Program-made: the position numbers and the translations under genes
Shown: piece after piece, positions 6,891 to 10,021 of the stretch
Position numbering within the stretch: the first letter of the stretch is position 1
Layout of the letters: each line of letters starts with the position of its first letter
The notes under the pieces: model-generated
Seen by the model: the letters and a program-made list of their open reading frames with translations, nothing else
Database searches by the model: none
Told to the model about the DNA's origin: nothing
NCBI GenBank assembly: GCA_047622605.1
Contig: JBLHND010000135.1
Coordinates: forward strand, 1 to 10,021
Direction of reading: 5' to 3'
Length of the DNA stretch: 10,021 bases
Source of the DNA: Motiliproteus sp047622605
GTDB lineage: Bacteria > Pseudomonadota > Gammaproteobacteria > Pseudomonadales > Balneatricaceae

Positions 6891-7394
6891 TTACCCTGCT
6901 TCAGCGACTACGGAAACCTCACCTGTGCTGGTGGTGTAAATGATAGTCCGGGCTGTGCCATTATCTTCGGTGTCGTAGGTATAGGTACAGACGGAAGGCG
7001 TTCCCGTGGAGGAAGCCTGGTAATCGGAACCCGCAGCGGTGGACACCGTTGGCGCATTGGACTGCAGCAGCAGATTCCAGACTTCGACACAGTTAACCGT
7101 TGCTGCACTGCCAGAACTGGTGGGGGCAGGAACGTTGTTTACCCACAGGTTGCCTGTACCGTAGCCATCCACAGCGCCACTAGTAACGCCTTCCGTAATA
7201 GCCTGAGCCCGGATCAACGCAAGACCGGATACAAAACCGGCAGCGGCACCCCTGACGTTGGCGGTATGAGCATCATCGGTAATGCTAATAAAACGTGGCA
7301 AAGCAACAGCCGAGAGTATACCCAGCAGTGCGATAGTCACGATCAATTCTATTATCGTGAAACCAGTTTGGTTTCTCTTCATATTCATATTCAT
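6891..7394 (-). CDS. MSHA shaft-type pilin (MshA/MshB family)
   Basis: Type IV pilin of 167 residues. Leader of 11 residues, cleavage between G11 and F12, Glu at +5 (E16), helix FTIIELIVTIALLGILSAVALPRF, then ITDDAHTANVRGAAAGFVSGLALIRAQAI, typical of MshA/MshB. C102 and C136 should form the C-terminal disulfide loop; the NCVEVWNLLLQSNAP segment resembles MshB more than MshA. It is rich in small, Thr and Ser residues. It is the only such gene here, so it is probably the main shaft subunit, yet the choice between mshA and mshB is open and I give no symbol. The start at 7394 has AAGGA six bases upstream; two further in-frame ATGs follow in a tandem ATGAAT repeat. It is preceded by a 97-bp gap with a likely promoter and followed by a hairpin. 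Confidence 0.9.
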   Translation of the reverse strand: MNMNMKRNQTGFTIIELIVTIALLGILSAVALPRFISITDDAHTANVRGAAAGFVSGLALIRAQAITEGVTSGAVDGYGTGNLWVNNVPAPTSSGSAATVNCVEVWNLLLQSNAPTVSTAAGSDYQASSTGTPSVCTYTYDTEDNGTARTIIYTTSTGEVSVVAEAG

Positions 7395-7400
7395 ATCTTA

Positions 7401-7405
7401 TCCTT
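7401..7405 (-). promoter_or_regulatory. Ribosome binding site of the pilin gene
   Basis: AAGGA on the - strand, six bases before the ATG at 7394. It is the best Shine-Dalgarno sequence in the msh cluster and selects the first of three in-frame ATGs. It fits high expression of the shaft pilin. Confidence 0.75.
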
Positions 7406-7427
7406 GGTATCCCTGATATTTTCGATA

Positions 7428-7455
7428 ACTTTATATTGTTTTTTCAACGAGTCAA
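7428..7455 (-). promoter_or_regulatory. Candidate sigma-70 promoter for the pilin gene
   Basis: In the AT-rich gap between mshF and the pilin, the - strand holds TTGACT (7450-7455, 5 of 6 to the -35 consensus), then 16 bases, then TAAAGT (7428-7433, 4 of 6 to the -10). An overlapping TATAAA is only 14 bases from the -35. The rest of the msh genes are packed without gaps, so this break is the natural place for an internal promoter, as reported for other msh loci. Confidence 0.4.
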
Positions 7456-7491
7456 GTACCAATATCTACTAACTTGTGCTATATCATAAAA

Positions 7492-8046
7492 TTAACGGTT
7501 TTCAGGGTTGCTGTCGGGCTTGGACATCTCAATCAGACTCAGGCCTATGCTGCTCGCCGTTTTATCGGCCGCCGGATGCTCAGACGCTATCCTGAATCCA
7601 ATCCTGAGGTTATCGGCCCGTTCAAGCCCCTCGCTCGCTTGGCTATAACGAAAGTGGTAATAAAGTGCCCTCTGGTCCAGATCAAAATACCAATTGCCCG
7701 ATTGTGCACCGGTAACAGCAGCACCGCTGAGTTCTCCCAGATAATTGCTGGGCGGCGACAACACCCTCTCCAGTAAGTCCATCGAGTTACTGCCTTCAAG
7801 TTCGGCTGATTCGCTCGAATTTTGCCAATTCTTCACACCAGCCATCGCCAGATTCACCCCGGCTTGGAGCGAGCCGCGAACACGGGTGAACGCGGCTCGC
7901 TCGGCATCTGCGGCGATGCTCATATATTGGCGATATGAGAGGGTAACCAAGACCAGGATCAGGAGGCCTGATACCAACAGCTGCAGCATCGAAAAGCCCA
8001 ACGGATGAACCGCCGTTTTAAGGTATCGCCGCCGTAACTTGCCCAT
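7492..8046 (-). CDS. mshF: MshF-like pilus biogenesis protein with pilin-like N-terminus
   Basis: Called from its position between mshG and the shaft pilin; MshF has no settled function. From the ATG at 8046 it has 184 residues: a basic start MGKLRRRYLK, then HPLG|FSMLQLLVSGLLILVLVTLSYRQY, which looks like a prepilin peptidase site and one membrane helix, but with Gln instead of Glu at +5 (Q22). The rest is a soluble, presumably periplasmic domain including WYFDLDQRALYYHFRY and no cysteine. The start follows the mshG stop by two bases; an upstream GTG at 8079 would overlap mshG by 31 bases and is less likely. Whether it is processed as a pilin or simply anchored is open. Confidence 0.7.
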   Translation of the reverse strand: MGKLRRRYLKTAVHPLGFSMLQLLVSGLLILVLVTLSYRQYMSIAADAERAAFTRVRGSLQAGVNLAMAGVKNWQNSSESAELEGSNSMDLLERVLSPPSNYLGELSGAAVTGAQSGNWYFDLDQRALYYHFRYSQASEGLERADNLRIGFRIASEHPAADKTASSIGLSLIEMSKPDSNPENR

Positions 8047-8048
8047 CG

Positions 8049-9449
8049 TTAGCGGTTCACACTGCCGTTGAGTTCCCACATCGGCAAGAACACACCCAGA
8101 GCCAGCACCAGCACCATTAGACCGATAGCGATGAGCAGGATAGGCTCGATAGCGCTGGCCAGACCTTTAAGATCGTATTCCACCTCCTGATCATAATAAT
8201 CCGCCGCTTCTTCCAGCAGATCATCGACATTACCGGTCTCATCACCTACTGCCAGCATCTGCAGCACCAGGGGGCTGAACATATCGGCCTGGTGCGCGGT
8301 ACGGGTAAAACTCTCACCGCGTTCTATCCCTTGACGCATCGTCTGAATCTTGGCACCTATATGAGTATTACCCACCGCCGAGGAGACGATCACCAGCCCC
8401 TGTTCTATCGGAATACCGGCCCGCATCACCAATGCGAAGGTCCGCGAAAAACGCCCCAGCGCTATGCGGGTAAACAGGCCGCCAACCACCGGCAGGCGCA
8501 GCTTGTAGCGATCCCACTGCTGCATGCCCTGTTCAGTTCGAATATGGCGTTTAAACGCGAACAGACTGAGCAGAGCGGCACCGATCATCAGGTACCAGTA
8601 ATCCCGGGTAAAGTTGGACATGCTCACCAACACCTGCGTCTGCCACGGCAGCTCCGAACCCAGGCTTTTGAACACCCCGGCAAAGGCGGGAATCACGAAC
8701 ACATTCATGATTGCCATAGCCACAACAAGTGCCAAGATGACGAAGGAAGGATAACGGGTGGCTGCCTTGATATTCTTGATGGTGCTACGTTCCAGCTCCA
8801 GGTGCGCCGCGATCTGGGCAAAGGCCTCATCCAGATTACCGGTGTTTTCACCGACATGGATCAGACTTACATACAGGCGCGAGAACACCTTGGGATGGCT
8901 ATTAATCGCGCCGGACAGGTTGTGCCCCTGCTCCAGATTATCACTGACCTCATTCAGGGTCTCCTGCAGCAACGGATTATTCACCGCCTGCGCCAGCCCG
9001 CGAATCGCCCTTGTAATCGGCACCCCGGCTTTAGTCAGACTGCGCATCTGCCGGCTGAATATAATCAGCTCGTCGAGGGTTACCTTCTGCAAAAACTTGG
9101 GTGGTCTGATATTGATATCAGTCGATCCCTTGTTTTTTACCGGTTTATCTCGAGTGATACTGACAGGGGTGATCTGACGCTCGACCAGCAAACTGGCGAT
9201 CTGAGCCGGCGAGTTGGCTTCCAGACACCCCTTTACTTGCTCCCCTGCGGCATTGCGGCCGGTAAAACTAAAGGCGGTGCTGATATCGCCCATGCTTTTG
9301 ACCTTCTCCTCCGGTGCCGGGGTGATATTGACCGGGGTGATCTGACGCTCCACCAGCAAACTGGCAACCTCAGCCGCAGAGGCCCCTTCCTGTAGCCCCA
9401 AGATCTGCTCTCCTGCGGTATTACGACCGGTAAAACTAAAGCTTGGCAT
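8049..9449 (-). CDS. mshG: MSHA inner-membrane platform protein MshG (GspF/PilC family) with duplicated N-terminal domain
   Basis: Polytopic platform protein that couples the ATPase MshE to pilin polymerisation. It has 466 residues where MshG proteins usually have about 400-410. The excess is explained by a second copy of the small N-terminal domain: residues 4-43 and 60-99 are the same at 29 of 40 positions. Two GspF domains follow (about 126-250 and 329-452), each with the ETGN-type motif (GENTGNLDEAF at about 200, GDETGNVDDLL at about 402). Membrane segments lie at about 234-256, 284-300 and 434-456. The ATG start lies five bases after the mshE stop with GGAG inside the mshE end. The stop is two bases before mshF. 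All core motifs are present, so the protein is probably functional. Confidence 0.94.
   Translation of the reverse strand: MPSFSFTGRNTAGEQILGLQEGASAAEVASLLVERQITPVNITPAPEEKVKSMGDISTAFSFTGRNAAGEQVKGCLEANSPAQIASLLVERQITPVSITRDKPVKNKGSTDINIRPPKFLQKVTLDELIIFSRQMRSLTKAGVPITRAIRGLAQAVNNPLLQETLNEVSDNLEQGHNLSGAINSHPKVFSRLYVSLIHVGENTGNLDEAFAQIAAHLELERSTIKNIKAATRYPSFVILALVVAMAIMNVFVIPAFAGVFKSLGSELPWQTQVLVSMSNFTRDYWYLMIGAALLSLFAFKRHIRTEQGMQQWDRYKLRLPVVGGLFTRIALGRFSRTFALVMRAGIPIEQGLVIVSSAVGNTHIGAKIQTMRQGIERGESFTRTAHQADMFSPLVLQMLAVGDETGNVDDLLEEAADYYDQEVEYDLKGLASAIEPILLIAIGLMVLVLALGVFLPMWELNGSVNR
9153..9272 (-). repeat. Second copy of the MshG N-terminal domain repeat
   Basis: Encodes MshG residues 60-99, FSFTGRNAAGEQ through LLVERQITPVSIT. 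It matches the copy at 9321-9440 at about 94 of 120 bases by hand count, with a constant 168-base offset. Both ends of the unit are almost unchanged and the middle differs. Confidence 0.9.
9321..9440 (-). repeat. First copy of the MshG N-terminal domain repeat
   Basis: Encodes MshG residues 4-43, FSFTGRNTAGEQ through LLVERQITPVNIT. It is the in-frame tandem partner of 9153-9272; a 16-residue linker (PAPEEKVKSMGDISTA) separates the two units. Confidence 0.9.
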
Positions 9450-9454
9450 CGCGA

Positions 9455-10021
9455 TCAGTGCTCCATAGGTTCAAGATGAAAGCTGGTAACTCGCTTGATC
9501 AGCGCTGCCTGAGCCTCACTGCGGTTGAGCGTAGCGTCAGTATCCTCAATAATCTGCGCGGTGACCCGTAACACCTCTTCCAGGGTGATACGTCCCTGCC
9601 CAGCATACTCCAGAGCACTCTGGGCGAGCGTTTTGAAACCCTCAGACTTACTCGCAGCGGCAGCGAAGGCCGCAGTATCTGCGGCTCTCAGTGCATCGGC
9701 CATCGTGTTATCGAGTTCCAGTAGTTCAAAAATACCGATCCGACCGCTGTAACCGGTGTTGTTGCAGTGACTGCAGCCGGCACCCTTTTGGAGCTTGAGA
9801 GCCTGGCTCTCCAGCCCGAGTTCCTGCTCCAGCCAGGTCTGTTCGTTGTGGTTAGGCGTGTAGGGCGCAGTACAGTGAGCGCAGATTTTGCGTACTAATC
9901 GCTGAGCCAGCACCCCGCGCAGGGCGGAAGCTGCCATAAAGCCTTCGACGCCAATATCCACCAGCCGCATCGCCGAGCTGATCGCATCGTTGGTGTGCAG
10001 GGTGGAGAGCACCAGGTGGCC
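9455..10021 (-). CDS. mshE: MSHA pilus extension ATPase MshE, C-terminal part
   Basis: Cytosolic GspE/PilB-family ATPase that powers extension of the MSHA pilus. Only the last 188 residues are inside; the gene continues beyond the right edge, with Walker A and the N-terminal region (which binds c-di-GMP in Vibrio MshE) not visible. The visible frame begins GHLVLSTLHTNDA, the conserved His-box region of the family. Next come the CAHC...CSHC tetracysteine zinc site and GYSGRIGIFELLEL, all typical of GspE/PilB/MshE. The end ...LEEVLRVT is also typical. It stops five bases before mshG, so the two are co-transcribed. Confidence 0.93.
   Translation of the reverse strand, partial: GHLVLSTLHTNDAISSAMRLVDIGVEGFMAASALRGVLAQRLVRKICAHCTAPYTPNHNEQTWLEQELGLESQALKLQKGAGCSHCNNTGYSGRIGIFELLELDNTMADALRAADTAAFAAAASKSEGFKTLAQSALEYAGQGRITLEEVLRVTAQIIEDTDATLNRSEAQAALIKRVTSFHLEPMEH

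Noticed and set aside
7445..7462. Possible sigma-54 promoter upstream of the pilin gene on the - strand
   Set aside because: TTGGTAC fits the -24 box, but the -12 position has GT instead of GC and the rest is poor; the sigma-70-like site in the same gap is somewhat better.
8047..8079. Longer mshF start (GTG at 8079)
   Set aside because: It lies inside mshG, and the ATG two bases after the mshG stop is the natural coupled start.
8292..9395. Long open frame on the + strand (367 codons) opposite mshG
   Set aside because: It lies wholly antisense to the well-supported mshG, and its translation is rich in His, Gln and Arg with no recognisable motif. It is a shadow of codon bias.

Overview
The window looks like the chromosome of a free-living gammaproteobacterium with moderately high GC. 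The evidence is an MSHA-type (mannose-sensitive haemagglutinin) type IV pilus locus, a PilZ protein of the Pseudomonas PA4608/MapZ type close to radA, and a pair of REP-like palindromes. I cannot fix the genus from the sequence. The genes are densely packed and no stretch of 300 bases lacks a gene.

Left part (1-4084), housekeeping. The window opens inside a MaeB-type malic enzyme on the + strand; a one-base frame disruption is visible at about base 19-20. It faces metY (O-acetylhomoserine sulfhydrylase, - strand), and the two share one symmetrical terminator. metY and radA (+ strand, DNA repair and recombination) diverge from a 119-bp spacer. radA ends in a hairpin terminator, followed by two inverted REP-like units.

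Right part (4085-10021), all on the - strand and so read from right to left: mshE (3' end only), mshG, mshF-like, one MshA/MshB-type pilin, mshC, mshD, mshO, mshP, then the PilZ gene. The msh gene order is the classical one. MshE is the assembly ATPase and MshG the inner-membrane platform. The small pilin is the likely shaft subunit. MshC, MshD, MshO and MshP are minor pilins that should prime or cap the fibre. No mshQ follows mshP, and only one shaft-type pilin gene is present where two (mshB, mshA) are usual. Genes overlap or abut, except for a 97-bp AT-rich gap before the pilin that probably holds its own promoter. A strong hairpin lies just after the pilin stop codon, inside the start of mshC.

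I see no clearly new system. The points most worth a second look are the tandemly duplicated N-terminal domain of MshG, the hairpin between the pilin and minor pilin genes, and the broken reading frame of the malic enzyme at the left edge.
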